The notes under the pieces were generated by a model. The model did no database searches, was not told where the DNA came from, and saw nothing but the letters and a program-made list of their open reading frames with translations. The position numbers and the translations under genes were made by a program. 52,535 nt of DNA from Triangularia verruculosa (taxonomy: Eukaryota; Ascomycota; Sordariomycetes; Sordariales; Podosporaceae), in the NCBI GenBank assembly GCA_033296885.1, contig MU864049.1:1-52535 (forward strand), in the 5' to 3' direction. Shown in pieces: positions 1-9,189 of the stretch. Every line of letters begins with the position of its first letter. Positions within the stretch are counted from its first letter, which is position 1.

Positions 1-1010
1 CGAATCCTCCAATCCTTCACACCTATAACCACGTAGTATTACAGCTGCCAGTCCACTGTAAATTAGGCCTCACAGGGACCTATTTTAACATTAATAATAC
101 TTACCTTATAATATAAACTATAACCGGATCCCGCCCGGTAAGTAGACTCGATATATTCGCCGATATATATAAAGGAATATACGATAATAAATAAATCCGC
201 CTAATTATATACCTTTATTACTAACTTATTATATATTATTTAATCGTTCTTTTATAATTACCTTCTTAAATAAATAAAGTAATTTTTAATACTGAATCTT
301 CTTAACCGCTTATTTTTTATAATCTCCTTACCCTTTATTTTAAATATCTTAGGTAATTTATATTTAATAAACTACTATTAATTAGTTTAAATTAATTAAT
401 TAAAGAAATAATATATATATATATATTTATAACCGAAAGTATAATATTTCTAAGAATAGTATTATTTTTACGACGTTAATCCGTTATAAACTATTTTTAA
501 TATACTATAATAATCCTTTCCGCTAAGTTTAAGTTATTTTCTATATTATTAATACTAAATATAATATTTTTTATAAAATCCTTTAGACTTTTAAGGTTGT
601 AAAGGTTTATACCGGGGTGGTTTTCGGTATATCTGAAATTGATATTAAAAGCGGATAGTTAACGGGAGCTTAAGGACTTTACTAGTTTTATAGATTAACT
701 ATACGGCGATAACCTCCTATAATTTTATCCGTAATTTTTTTATAAATTACAGAGCTATTTATTCCCTCCGTATAATTTTCTAAGCCCTTATCTTTTCCCC
801 GGCGAAAGAATTCTTAAGGGCTTTTTTTTCTCGGTATTATAGAAGATATAGTAGAGAGTTAGTTAAGCGAAAATATAAGGCCGATAATAATAAAGTGTAT
901 AAAGAAAGGTTTTGTGGTAGTGATAAACGGGGTAGTAAGGATACGGGGGATAAGAGAGAAGAGTTGTACGGTAGGTAGTAAGACGGATGGAATAACCTCT
1001 TTATATAGTT
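1..1010. repeat. AT-rich, probably RIP-degraded repeat tract
   Basis: The first kilobase is strikingly rich in A and T, full of TA dinucleotides, with stops in all frames and no recognisable protein. Composition returns to normal between about 1.0 and 1.3 kb. In filamentous ascomycetes this is the usual result of RIP acting on duplicated DNA such as transposons. I could not identify the original element; it may be a retroelement, but no reverse transcriptase motif survives that I would trust. No gene is supported here. Confidence 0.7.
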
Positions 1011-1020
1011 AGAACTAGAA

Positions 1021-1255
1021 GAAGAAAGTTACGTAGTAGGTAGGTAGGGAGTAACGGATTTCATCATATTAAAATGGCTACTACGACCCCGAGTTCCTTA
1101 AAACGGAGAGCAAATATGTTAGCGAGCCTATTTCTTAAGAAGAAAAGTCGCGTAGTAGGTAGATAGGGAGTGACGGATCTTATTATATTAAAATGGCTAC
1201 TACGACCCAGAGTCCCCTAAAACAGAGAGCAAATACGCTGGCGAGCCTATTTCTT
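1021..1255. repeat. Two tandem copies of a unit of about 118 bp
   Basis: The block starting gaagaaagttacgtagtagg at 1021 recurs at 1139 as gaagaaaagtcgcgtagtag, and the two copies stay aligned to their shared end gcgagcctatttctt at 1136 and 1255. They differ mostly by C/T and G/A changes, in keeping with mild RIP. The copies sit at the edge of the AT-rich tract and may be the end of the degraded element. No coding function is seen. Confidence 0.75.
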
Positions 1256-1396
1256 GGTCCCCGTTTTAGTGGAGGAGTTATTTAGGGGTTAAAAATGGGA
1301 CCCTCCCTATCCGGGCCTATTTTCGAGAGGGAGGCTCTAAATTTGGACTATGAGAGCGTCGCGTAAAGTTATTGTGTTTGGAGAATGGCGAGCGTA

Positions 1397-1450
1397 GGGT
1401 GAGCGGTGGTGAGCTAAAGGTGAGCCGAAGGTGAGCCGAAGGTGAAGCGA
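1397..1450. repeat. Short tandem array of an 11-mer (ggtgagccgaa)
   Basis: About four imperfect copies of ggtgagccgaa follow one another, two of them perfect (1419-1429 and 1430-1440) and flanked by ggtgagctaaa and ggtgaagcgag. It lies between the degraded repeat block and the first unique sequence. A minisatellite or part of an ancient element is the simplest reading. Confidence 0.6.
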
Positions 1451-1677
1451 GCCTGATTTTGGGCTAACCATGTTTGGACGAGACAGAAATCTTTTTAGAG
1501 ACCGACTACCTACGTAGCCACAGAAACACGCAGCAAAGCTCATGATGTAAAGGTATGTGAACTGGTCTCGAAGCTGGAGACGCCATACTATTGAACTGCT
1601 TATTCGAGCCTTAAGTTTGGATAACAGATTGCTGATTTACTCGACAACAGGAGATTCCGTGTACATTCCAAGCCCAA

Positions 1678-1786
1678 GAATCCCCCATCCAAACCAACGG
1701 AGTTCCATATGCCCTAACAGGTCTCCGAAGCCTAGCAAAGTCTTCCGACTCGCAACCCCTAACTAGGATATCATCCCATAACAATG
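1678..1786. repeat. Dispersed repeat, copy A (partner at 35044-35164)
   Basis: This stretch begins gaatcccccatccaaaccaa and ends catcccataacaat. It matches 35044-35164 almost end to end, and similarity stops sharply at both ends. Most differences are C/T or G/A transitions, and copy B carries a short extra block (about 12 bases) after gaagcct. No terminal inverted repeats or coding potential shared by both copies were seen. It could be a solo remnant or internal piece of a small mobile element. Confidence 0.7.
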
Positions 1787-2039
1787 AAGCAGGCCGGTTA
1801 AAAAGTTTCGAATATAAGTTTTGTGATTCTTCAAGACCAGGTACTGAAGCGTTCATTGAAAAGATATTTAGAAGGGTGCGTTGAAGTTGCACACCTCAAG
1901 TAGAAAAGAATATATCCGTTCATCAAAGCCAACTTTAATCATATCAAGCCTACCTAATTGCCGTAGCAGGCGTACAAAAGCATCATTCTCACCCCTCTCT
2001 TCCTATCGTACATCAAATACCCCTCCCTCCTGCCACCCC

Positions 2040-2421
2040 TCAGTTGGACCTCTTCTCGATCCCACCAAATATATCCTGCACTCTGCCACCAATAGCCCCC
2101 TTGGGAGTGAACTCCTTCCCGATCATCCCCTCGCTGTGCAGCGGCCCACCAATATTTTGGCCGATGCTGCCGATTACGCCGTCCTCTGTTTTTCATGTTT
2201 GTTAGCATTTTCCATATTCACAAATCGAAGGGTGGCGTGGAATACGAACCGGTAAACTGCTTCCCAATGGCGCCCTCCGAGTCGAGAAGCTTTGGCTTGT
2301 CCTCCCCGAGTCCGGCGGTGGCGGGGGTGGTGACGGATCCGACCTTGCCGCCTGTGGCTTTGGCGCCGGTGTGAGAGTTCTGGGGGACCTTGCCTGAGGA
2401 GCCCATGCCGGAGGGGTTCAT
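2040..2421 (-). CDS. Small glycine-rich repeat protein, unknown function (105 aa)
   Basis: Two exons are visible: 2250-2421 and 2040-2185 on the minus strand. The 64-base intron has GTTCGT at its donor, a GCTAAC branch site and CAG acceptor. The 105-residue product carries repeated units: EGAIGKQFT, DGVIGSIGQNIGGPL, EGMIGKEFT and GAIGG, so a (E/G)(G/K)xIG core recurs four or five times. It has no signal peptide or membrane segment. The pattern resembles small, hydrophilic, stress- or conidiation-associated fungal proteins, but I cannot name a family, so the function is unknown. Upstream on its strand there is a TATA-like box (2554-2560) and CCCCT/AGGGG motifs around 2710-2745 that resemble stress elements; their use is inference. 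Confidence 0.72.
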
Positions 2422-2553
2422 TTTTGCGAGTTGTTGTTGTGATGGTGGTGGAAAGGTGCTTGATGTTGTTGTTTCGATATCAAGAGGATGTTGAGTCTGG
2501 CTATAGAGAATTGTTGGGGCTGGGAATCAATGTGTGAAAGGGGTTGAGAACGT

Positions 2554-2560
2554 TTTTATA
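2554..2560 (-). promoter_or_regulatory. TATA-like box for the small glycine-rich gene
   Basis: TATAAAA on the minus strand, about 135 bases upstream of the ATG at 2421. It is followed by a pyrimidine/purine-biased leader. Assigned by position and sequence only. Confidence 0.4.
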
Positions 2561-3268
2561 GACCGGGCGTCCGTGTTGCGGCTGTTAGTGCAAAAGTGGT
2601 GACATAATAGAGGTCGAGCTGGTGTGGTGTGTGGTGGTGATGTCATCATGTCCATGAGCGGCATGTCATTGTTTCCTCAGCCACATGGCGCTGAAGATAA
2701 GCCTTGGCGTTACCCCTGATTGTTGGACCTGGGGTAAAAGGGGTTGATCGATCGGTGGTACACTTTGGCAAACTCCAAATCAAAGATTGAGTTAATTCGA
2801 GCTGCATCAGCTTAATCATTTACTCGCATGCTCATGTTGTGGACGCGGCAACATCGATGTTTGAGGAAGGGGCGCCAGAGTTCAATCTTGACTGTTGGAT
2901 CTCTCTGTCACCCTGCAGTAGAACAAAGGCCGCACGAATTTGGGCTGTTAGATCACCCTTGTGAATAAACACTTGATGTTTAGCAATGCAACGCAGCACC
3001 CAAAGGCACGAGAAGCATACCTTAGCTTCGGCACTGAGGCCGTTTCAAAGACAGCTTTGCCATCCTGTCTTTCTTAGGCCACGGATTCCCCCATTCATCT
3101 TGTCGATGCTCAAAGAACAGCATCCTTCATCCGCTGAGAAAACCCTTAGATTCGCCGGGACTAAGTCAAAGGTAAGCTAGGACAAGAACTAAAAATTGCC
3201 GAGATACAGTCTCATATTTGATGAGGTAGGCTCCCAAGATTGCTGGCATAAGCAAGACTCAAGCAGCC
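2561..3268. other. Intergenic, no gene seen
   Basis: This holds the upstream region of the minus-strand glycine-rich gene and the downstream region of the NmrA-like gene. It carries CCCCT/AGGGG-type motifs near 2710-2745. I see no credible exon; the open frames here are short and lack family features. Confidence 0.5.
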
Positions 3269-4207
3269 CTAAGAATACGTTGCCTTCACCCCGTCCTCAT
3301 TCCTCTTCAAGAACTCTTCGAATCCCATCAACCCCATACCCCAGTTCTCCGTCTCTTCCTTCTTCATAAACCTCCCCATCACCCTCACCGCCAAACCAGC
3401 TGTGATGAATGGGTTATTCTCCTTCTCCCTCTGCACCTCCTCATCAGTCACTTCCTGAAACCTCATCTCCCTCCCTGCCGCCTTTCCCAACAACTCCATC
3501 AGCTCCTCTGGCGTTAGCTCATCCCCAACAATGTTCACTTCCTTCCCCTGCAATCTCCCCGCCGGATTCTTGAAAGCCTCCAGCGCAAACTTGGCAATAT
3601 CGGCAGTAGCCACAAACGGTAGCTTTTCGCCGGGTTTGAAAGCCACTCTCAAAACACCGCTCTCTTTAAGCCCGGGATACATCGCTACTTTGGGGTCAAG
3701 CATATTCTCCATGAAATTTGCCCCTCGCAAGATGGTCCAACTGTCCCAGGTACCATTCTTGATTTCCTCTTCGATGACTTGCTTGGACTTCAAACTGGCG
3801 ACCATGACTGGACTACCGTCTTTGTCGACATCAAAGTGTTCCTCAAGAGAGGCAAGAGCAGCCGCGCTGGAGTAGACGACTTGTTTGACGCCAGCGGTTT
3901 TGGCAAGGGAAAGGATGTTTCTTGCTTGGGTGAGTTCGTGGGAGAAGTCGGTGAAGTCGATTACGAGGTTGAGGAAGAGGGCGGTGCAGCTTTGGAGGGA
4001 GGAGGATATAGCGGGGAGATCATCCCAGGAGCCGCGGGTGAGGGAGACGCCGAGGGAGGCGAGCTCGATTGCTGCGGGGGAGGTCAGGGAGCGGACTGTC
4101 GCGTGGACTGGCCATGGCGGTGATTGGGAGCGGAGGAGGCGGGCGAGATTGAGGCCCTGGGAGCCAGTCGCGGAGGTGAGGAAGATTGTTGGGGGTTGGG
4201 TGGCCAT
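3269..4207 (-). CDS. NmrA-like NAD(P)-binding oxidoreductase (312 aa)
   Basis: A single-exon gene for an atypical short-chain dehydrogenase of the NmrA/HSCARG type. The N-terminus FLTSATGSQGLNLARLL (about residues 9-25) is the glycine-rich Rossmann turn that binds dinucleotide. VVYSSAAAL and the WTILRGANFMENML stretch fit the usual SDR core, where NmrA proteins often lack the full YxxxK pair. The C-terminal part (ELTPEELMELLGKAAG) is the substrate/partner region. Length is normal for the family. Members act either as small-molecule reductases or as redox sensors that restrain transcription factors. It is transcribed divergently from a Zn2Cys6 regulator with about 500 bases between the starts, which suggests shared control. 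The start at 4207 precedes the Rossmann strand directly and is the natural choice. Confidence 0.85.
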   Translation of the reverse strand: MATQPPTIFLTSATGSQGLNLARLLRSQSPPWPVHATVRSLTSPAAIELASLGVSLTRGSWDDLPAISSSLQSCTALFLNLVIDFTDFSHELTQARNILSLAKTAGVKQVVYSSAAALASLEEHFDVDKDGSPVMVASLKSKQVIEEEIKNGTWDSWTILRGANFMENMLDPKVAMYPGLKESGVLRVAFKPGEKLPFVATADIAKFALEAFKNPAGRLQGKEVNIVGDELTPEELMELLGKAAGREMRFQEVTDEEVQREKENNPFITAGLAVRVMGRFMKKEETENWGMGLMGFEEFLKRNEDGVKATYS

Positions 4208-4708
4208 GTTGATTTTGGACTGAGCGAGACAGGGGGAGCATTTGCTAGAGAAGATGGCGGTTAGCGAGAGGTTCTTCTGAGTGGCAAGGTCAACTTATGT
4301 TCCGTATCGAATGGCGCGTTGGCGGCATTCCGCCGTCAGAGTCACGATGCCGTTGCCGATAGTTCTCCGGACTGGTGAGCGGGATCGGGAAGCTGATGGT
4401 GGAAAGCAAAGGCCCGCCACCCATAGCGGGCTCAATCAGGTTCAGAACTCAAATTTGACTCCGACGCCGTGTTGCGACACCGAGGCAAGCGATTGATGCG
4501 AGAACTTCATGTTTTTGGGGGCACTGTGCTGGCACTGTGAGTTGAGGACACCCTATTGGCTGGTCACCAGTTCCTTCCTGGGCGGGCGGAAATCCGCCAG
4601 CACTGCTGACAGGCAGCATGTTCACGAACAAACGCGCTGTCAGTCTTGTCGTGTCCCGGTAACGCTGCCGAACCTTTCATGCACTCGGTGCCACTACGAC
4701 TGACTACC
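4208..4708. promoter_or_regulatory. Shared divergent promoter region (NmrA-like / Zn2Cys6)
   Basis: A gap of 501 bases separates the two start codons. It includes several CGG/CCG triplets (for example around 4320-4380), the half-sites Zn2Cys6 proteins commonly bind. No single operator can be picked by eye. A bidirectional, possibly autoregulated promoter is an inference from layout. Confidence 0.4.
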
Positions 4709-6225
4709 ATGTCGCCGTCAATCTCGGCTATTGAACGCAACGACCCGCCTCCACGGCGGAAGTCCTGCTCAGCCTGCATCAAGGCCAAGCGGCGATGTAC
4801 ACAAGAGTCTCCAGCATGCCAGCGATGTACCCAGAGGAGCTTAGTCTGCCAATATCCAGATGGAAGGCCCTCCAAGAGACCTCGACCCCCCAGTACCCCC
4901 TCCGAGTCTCGCTCGTTGCCTGGGCTGCCATCTGCCCTCCCCACTCCCGGACCGTCCTGGGATTTCTCCGTCTGGGAACACACATCAATTGATACCGCGT
5001 CACAGGAATTAGTTGACCCGCATGCTACCCTCCCAGATGCCTTAGACTGCTGTGATTTGTTCAACTTTGATGACCTCGGCCCAATCACCGAGGGCCCCCA
5101 AGCGGTCACTGATGACACTGTTCAGACCATTCAAGACCTGCCATCGCAACCCTCAGACTTTGGCAGTGGTACCGCCCGCATAATTTACGACCTCATCGTC
5201 CCCGGCCCTCCCGCCTCACTATCCAAGCCTGCAGCGGTAGCTTGGGCCTTCAAGAACCGCCTCAACTTCGCCCTCGACAAAATCCGCGACGCCCCCCGTC
5301 AAATGGTCTGCGAAAACCAAACCCCCTGGTCTCACCCCTGTCTTTATGAACACAGCATGCCCCAATCAATGCAAGGTATCATCCACCTCAACCTTTCCCT
5401 CTTATCACATCACTAACCTCCTCCAGACGCCTACTCCTCTTGTGCCCTGCACCTCTCCAAAAACCCCGTCAACACCGAGATAATCACCCGCAACATCGAA
5501 ACCCGCATCACCGCCCTCCTCTCCACCCCCCTCCCCATCGCCCCCGTTGAGCTCCTCGCCCGCGTCCAATCCCTCCTTTTGTATCAAATCATCCGCGTCC
5601 TCGACAACTCCTACATGTCTTTTTCCGCTATCAACAACACCACCGCCGCCCTGGAAGAAGCCGCCTTCGCGCTGATGCCGCATATCAGCTTTGAAGAAGG
5701 AACATTCGATCTCCCTTCGTCTCACCCCCTCCAACCCCCAGGGCCGCAACAGCCACTGGCCAAGTCAGATGAGATACTGCTGCCTCTCCATCCGCTCTCT
5801 ACCACACGCCAGTTCTGGACAACGTGGATCTTCCAGGAATCTGCTCGCAGGACGTTTTTGATTGTATTCTTCTTTGTCCAGATCTACCGGTTGCTGAAGG
5901 GGGAGGTTCCGACGCAGTGTGATGGGAAGTTAGGGATGAACAGCAGTTTCACTCTGGGGGAGCGGGTGTGGAATGCGAGGGATCCGTTGGCGTTTGGGGT
6001 TGAGTGGGGAAAGGGGAGGAGGTGGGCGGTGAAGAATGCAAAGTAAGTGTCTTTGAAAAAGGCCAGGAAACTGGAGGCTGATGAGAAGGAAATACTAGTT
6101 TCAAAGATGTGTTGGGGAAGGCAAGGGGTGAGGACGTCGATGTCTTCAGTAAGATGGTGCTGACGAGCTTTTGGGGGATTGATGAGACGAAGGGGTGGTT
6201 GATGAGTGTTGGAGGTGATCTATAG
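4709..6225 (+). CDS. Zn(II)2Cys6 transcription factor, secondary-metabolism type (469 aa)
   Basis: Three exons: 4709-5375, 5427-6042 and 6099-6225. Introns are of 51 and 56 bases with GTATCA/CACTAAC/CAG and GTAAGT/TAG signals, and the reading frame closes exactly. The DNA-binding cluster is C20-x2-C23-x6-C30-x6-C37-x2-C40-x6-C47, with basic residues KAKRR between the cysteines. A proline-rich linker follows. The middle region (DAYSSCALHLSKNP, then SLLLYQIIRVLDNSYMSF) resembles the regulatory part of AflR-like and similar cluster regulators in Sordariomycetes. The start at 4709 (ACCATGTCG) is preferred over an upstream in-frame ATG at 4646 because of context and because the cluster then lies near the N-terminus. 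Target genes are unknown; the divergent NmrA-like gene is the obvious candidate. Confidence 0.85.
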
Positions 6226-6469
6226 ATGCTAGCTTATGGCGTTTTGTTGGTATTCGACAAGGGGAGGGATAAGTATGAAAAGAGCTGTTGATGGTGCCCT
6301 TTCTTGAGGTCAAATTGGGATAAAGGAATTGAAGGCATGAATATTAGGCACCTTCAAGAGGAATGTATTGGTAGGATCGTGGACACTTTGATAGTTATGT
6401 TAGATTCAATATGTTTGGGCCAAAGTAGTAGTACTCCAAGATGAACTGGTCAGTCTAGTCATGAATTTC

Positions 6470-6919
6470 CTATGTCTTAATCCTTGGATCACTCGAAGGT
6501 AAAGGCAACGGTGCTGGACCAGTGTCATGAGGCTTCTTCTGGGATAGAACCCCTGACTTTGACAGTGATGTGGCTGCAGTAATGCCGTTATTTGTGAGCG
6601 AGGCTATGGCCTCCAACGTCTTGTGATGCTCTCGATGAAGGTCGGGATTAGAGCCGAGAGGGCTACTGATCTGGGCAACAAAAGCTATGGTTTCAATTTG
6701 GTGAAAACATACTACTGGAAACAACTTAGTCCTCGAGAGGACCTTCTCTCGATCGGATGAGGGCGAAGAGGCCGAAGAGGGGTCACGAGAAAGACCGGTG
6801 TTTTGGCGTGCTCCTTTGTGGTGCTGGGATGGGGTCAGGTGGTGAGTAGCCGTGGAGGAGGATGCGGTTGCTTGAGCAAAGAGAGCATAGAAAGAAGTTC
6901 GTGGATTTGATGACATCAC
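6470..6919 (-). CDS. Doubtful open frame, hypothetical (149 aa)
   Basis: An uninterrupted frame of 149 codons rich in Ser, Thr and Pro, starting MMSSNPRTSFYALFAQATAS. It has no recognisable domain, signal peptide or membrane helix. A second overlapping frame (6783-7130) starts upstream, but no clean intron joins them. It could be a lineage-specific gene, a non-coding transcript or chance. The rest of 6226-7270 shows nothing I can assign. Confidence 0.2.
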   Translation of the reverse strand: MMSSNPRTSFYALFAQATASSSTATHHLTPSQHHKGARQNTGLSRDPSSASSPSSDREKVLSRTKLFPVVCFHQIETIAFVAQISSPLGSNPDLHREHHKTLEAIASLTNNGITAATSLSKSGVLSQKKPHDTGPAPLPLPSSDPRIKT

Positions 6920-7273
6920 TCTGATTGTGTTGAAGGTCTTCCTTCTTGAAACTGGAACCTGCGATCAACTCCACCTCATTGTTTACTTTCCTGAGCTGGC
7001 CCCTGATTGGCCATGAGAATTCAACCTCCTGGTGACCCATCTGATGATAATGAGTCGTAGTTAGGTAGCCATATCCCTTCTCGGGGACAAACAGAAGCCA
7101 CTCGTGCCTCAAAGGACTCCAACTTCTCATTCACGGAATCATATGACCCGCCAGGTCTTCAGATGGCCAGTCACACTGGCCCGTCAGGTTGCTCCTCCGC
7201 ACGTCCATCCCATCTTATGTGTCCCATGACTGTTGTTGCTCCTCTACGCAGCCCCACTTGTCAACAGCACCGC

Positions 7274-7303
7274 CCTATTCAGACCTATTCAGACCTATTC
7301 AAC
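7274..7303. repeat. Three tandem decamers (cctattcaga)
   Basis: cctattcaga is repeated three times in a row (7274-7283, 7284-7293, 7294-7303, the last ending aac). It lies about 100 bases upstream of the TATA box of the coiled-coil gene, so it could be a cluster of protein-binding sites; this is inference. Confidence 0.6.
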
Positions 7304-7403
7304 TGCCCACAACAATCGCAGGAGCAACTGAAGCTTTGGTAAATTGCACAAAGTGAGAAATTTGCAATTGTGCACAGGCCATGCCGACGAGCACCCACGA
7401 GGG

Positions 7404-7411
7404 TATAAATT
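7404..7411 (+). promoter_or_regulatory. TATA box and pyrimidine-rich leader of the coiled-coil gene
   Basis: TATAAATT is followed by a long CT-rich tract (about 7420-7640) that ends at the ATG at 7679. This is a typical layout for a well-expressed fungal gene with a long 5' leader, and it supports the short first exon. Confidence 0.5.
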
Positions 7412-7678
7412 AAGGGCCTCCCTCCCCTCTTCCTCCCACTCTCTTCTCTCTCCTCACGCAATCTTCTCGAACTTGAATTTTTTCAATTCTTTCAAGTTTT
7501 CTTTCGTTCTCCTTCGCCGCCGGTCGGTTCTTTTCTCGACCACCAACGACCTTTGCCCACTCCCTTCTCTTTTTTTCGACCAGCACCGTTCGCCTTCGCG
7601 TTTTTTCCCCCCGTTCACCAACGCTCGCGCCCCTCCCCCGCGCCAACCAACACCGCTCGGCCGCGGTTCGACTTCACC

Positions 7679-9189
7679 ATGTCGAACCAGAAGTTCTCCA
7701 AGAACAAGAGAGTCGAGGAGGTCGACGATGAGTTGGTAAGTCACTCACCCGAAGGTCTTTCATCTTGACTTGTCATTTTCTCTGTTGGGTCTTGTCGATC
7801 TGGGGGCGCTAGAGGGTCTGGGGGTTATCCACGTCTGGGGGTTCATGATGGAGCTGTAATTTCACAGCATTGCCGGTTACCATTTCACCGCTGCCCTTCT
7901 CTGATCTGAGACGCGACTTGTCATTTGACACGAGATTGCCCAAGTCTCGCTCGAAACATCAACTGGGATTTGATCGCCCGGCTTTGAATATTCGAGAACG
8001 CTCTCTAGATCTAGGAAGGGCCAGAGTGCAATGCCCGCTTGCCACGACTGCCACTATGGGGACCACTCCAGTGACAATTTTGGGACCAGTCGGTTGGCGC
8101 AGCGTTTGCTCCTCATGCTTTTACATGAAAGGGTTGCACAATCGTTGATATAGCAAGTACTTGAGCCTTGTCTCCATGCTTTGGAAAGCCTCTGGAGCGG
8201 CTGCCCAACAGCCTGGTTGGTAACCTGGTTGTAGTCGATCGTCCTCCGCTGCTCTTCGGGGCCTCGAAGGGGGACTGACTTGTGGGGTTCAGTGCAGGGG
8301 TCGTCCGAGTGGCACACAGTTCACTCTGGCTAGCCGGTGGCTTTTGGTTGCGAAAGATCGGCGGCTCTTGGGGCTTGGTGTAGGATTGAGACCTCGATAT
8401 GGGAGATGATTTGACTTGATGTTTGGCTTTGTGACTTACTCAGCAACATTTCTATCTATGCAGTTTTACTGACGGGTGTTTAGATGACCGACTCGATCAA
8501 CCTCGGCCCGACTGTTTCCCTCCCGTTTCGGTCGTCTGGGCCTTCGTCTGCCGACCGCCGCCATGTCCCTCTGGGCATGTTCGCGAACGCGGGTCCGGCG
8601 CCTGCTGCCGCCGCTGCCCCTGCCCCCGTCGCCAGCAATCCGCCGTGTTCCGCTTCCGTCCAGCTTGTTTCCGACATGATTGATCGGAAAGTCCCAGTCC
8701 CGAAGGCCCTGCTTGACGGAATGACAAGGGTGGAAAAGGTGGCAGTCAAGCCGGCCCTGTTGGCACACGCCAGTGTAATGAGTGTTGACCCTGCCAAAAA
8801 GGAGTTTCTCTTGGCCTCCTCGGTTGACATGGTCAGTAATCGCGATGAACGACATCGGCCGCGACGAAAACATCAAAGAGCTACAAGTCGACATGGTAGA
8901 TGTGCAGGAGGAATTGTTTAAAGGCATGGGCGCAGAACTGAATGAGTCTCTGCTTGAAAATCGGGCCGACATCGTTGAAAACCGGGCCGACATCAATGAC
9001 CACGACGAACGCATTGAACAATTGGAGGAAGAGAATGAGATACTTAAGGATGAGGTCCGAGAGCTTAAGAATGAGGTTCGAAAGGTTAAGAATGAGGTCC
9101 GGGAGCTCAAAGCAACGGTCAGCAAGCTTGTGGCAGCCTTGCAAAAGTGTGGTGTCTGCTTGGATGAGGAAGAGAAGGAGGAGCTTTAA
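7679..9189 (+). CDS. Coiled-coil protein of unknown function (model about 237 aa, second junction unsure)
   Basis: The proposed exons are 7679-7735, 8484-8831 and 8881-9189. Exon 1 encodes a charged 19-residue start (MSNQKFSKNKRVEEVDDEL), has good ATG context and ends at a GTAAGT donor. The next in-phase acceptor is TTTAG before 8484, giving a long 748-base intron. Exon 2 is Ala/Pro-rich (GPAPAAAAAPAPVASNPP) and then helical. The C-terminal exon is a clear coiled coil: ADIVENRADIND followed by four heptads LKDEVRE LKNEVRK VKNEVRE LKATVSK, ending in a short acidic tail after GVCLD. Exon 2 and the coiled-coil frame differ by one. The only in-phase junction I found (8832-8880, GTCAGT...GAG) has a weak acceptor, so a real frameshift or sequence error is equally possible. 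No known family recognised. Confidence 0.5.

Noticed and set aside
1611..1892. Minus-strand open frame covering dispersed repeat copy A
   Set aside because: It overlaps the repeat, and the homologous stretch at copy B is not open in the same way, so no conserved protein is supported.
6783..7130. Minus-strand open frame of 115 codons
   Set aside because: No domain, no convincing splice to the neighbouring frame at 6470-6919.
8466..9125. Long minus-strand open frame (219 codons) opposite the coiled-coil gene
   Set aside because: It is antisense to the Ala-rich and heptad coding sequence; composition is Ser/Arg-rich as expected for a shadow frame.
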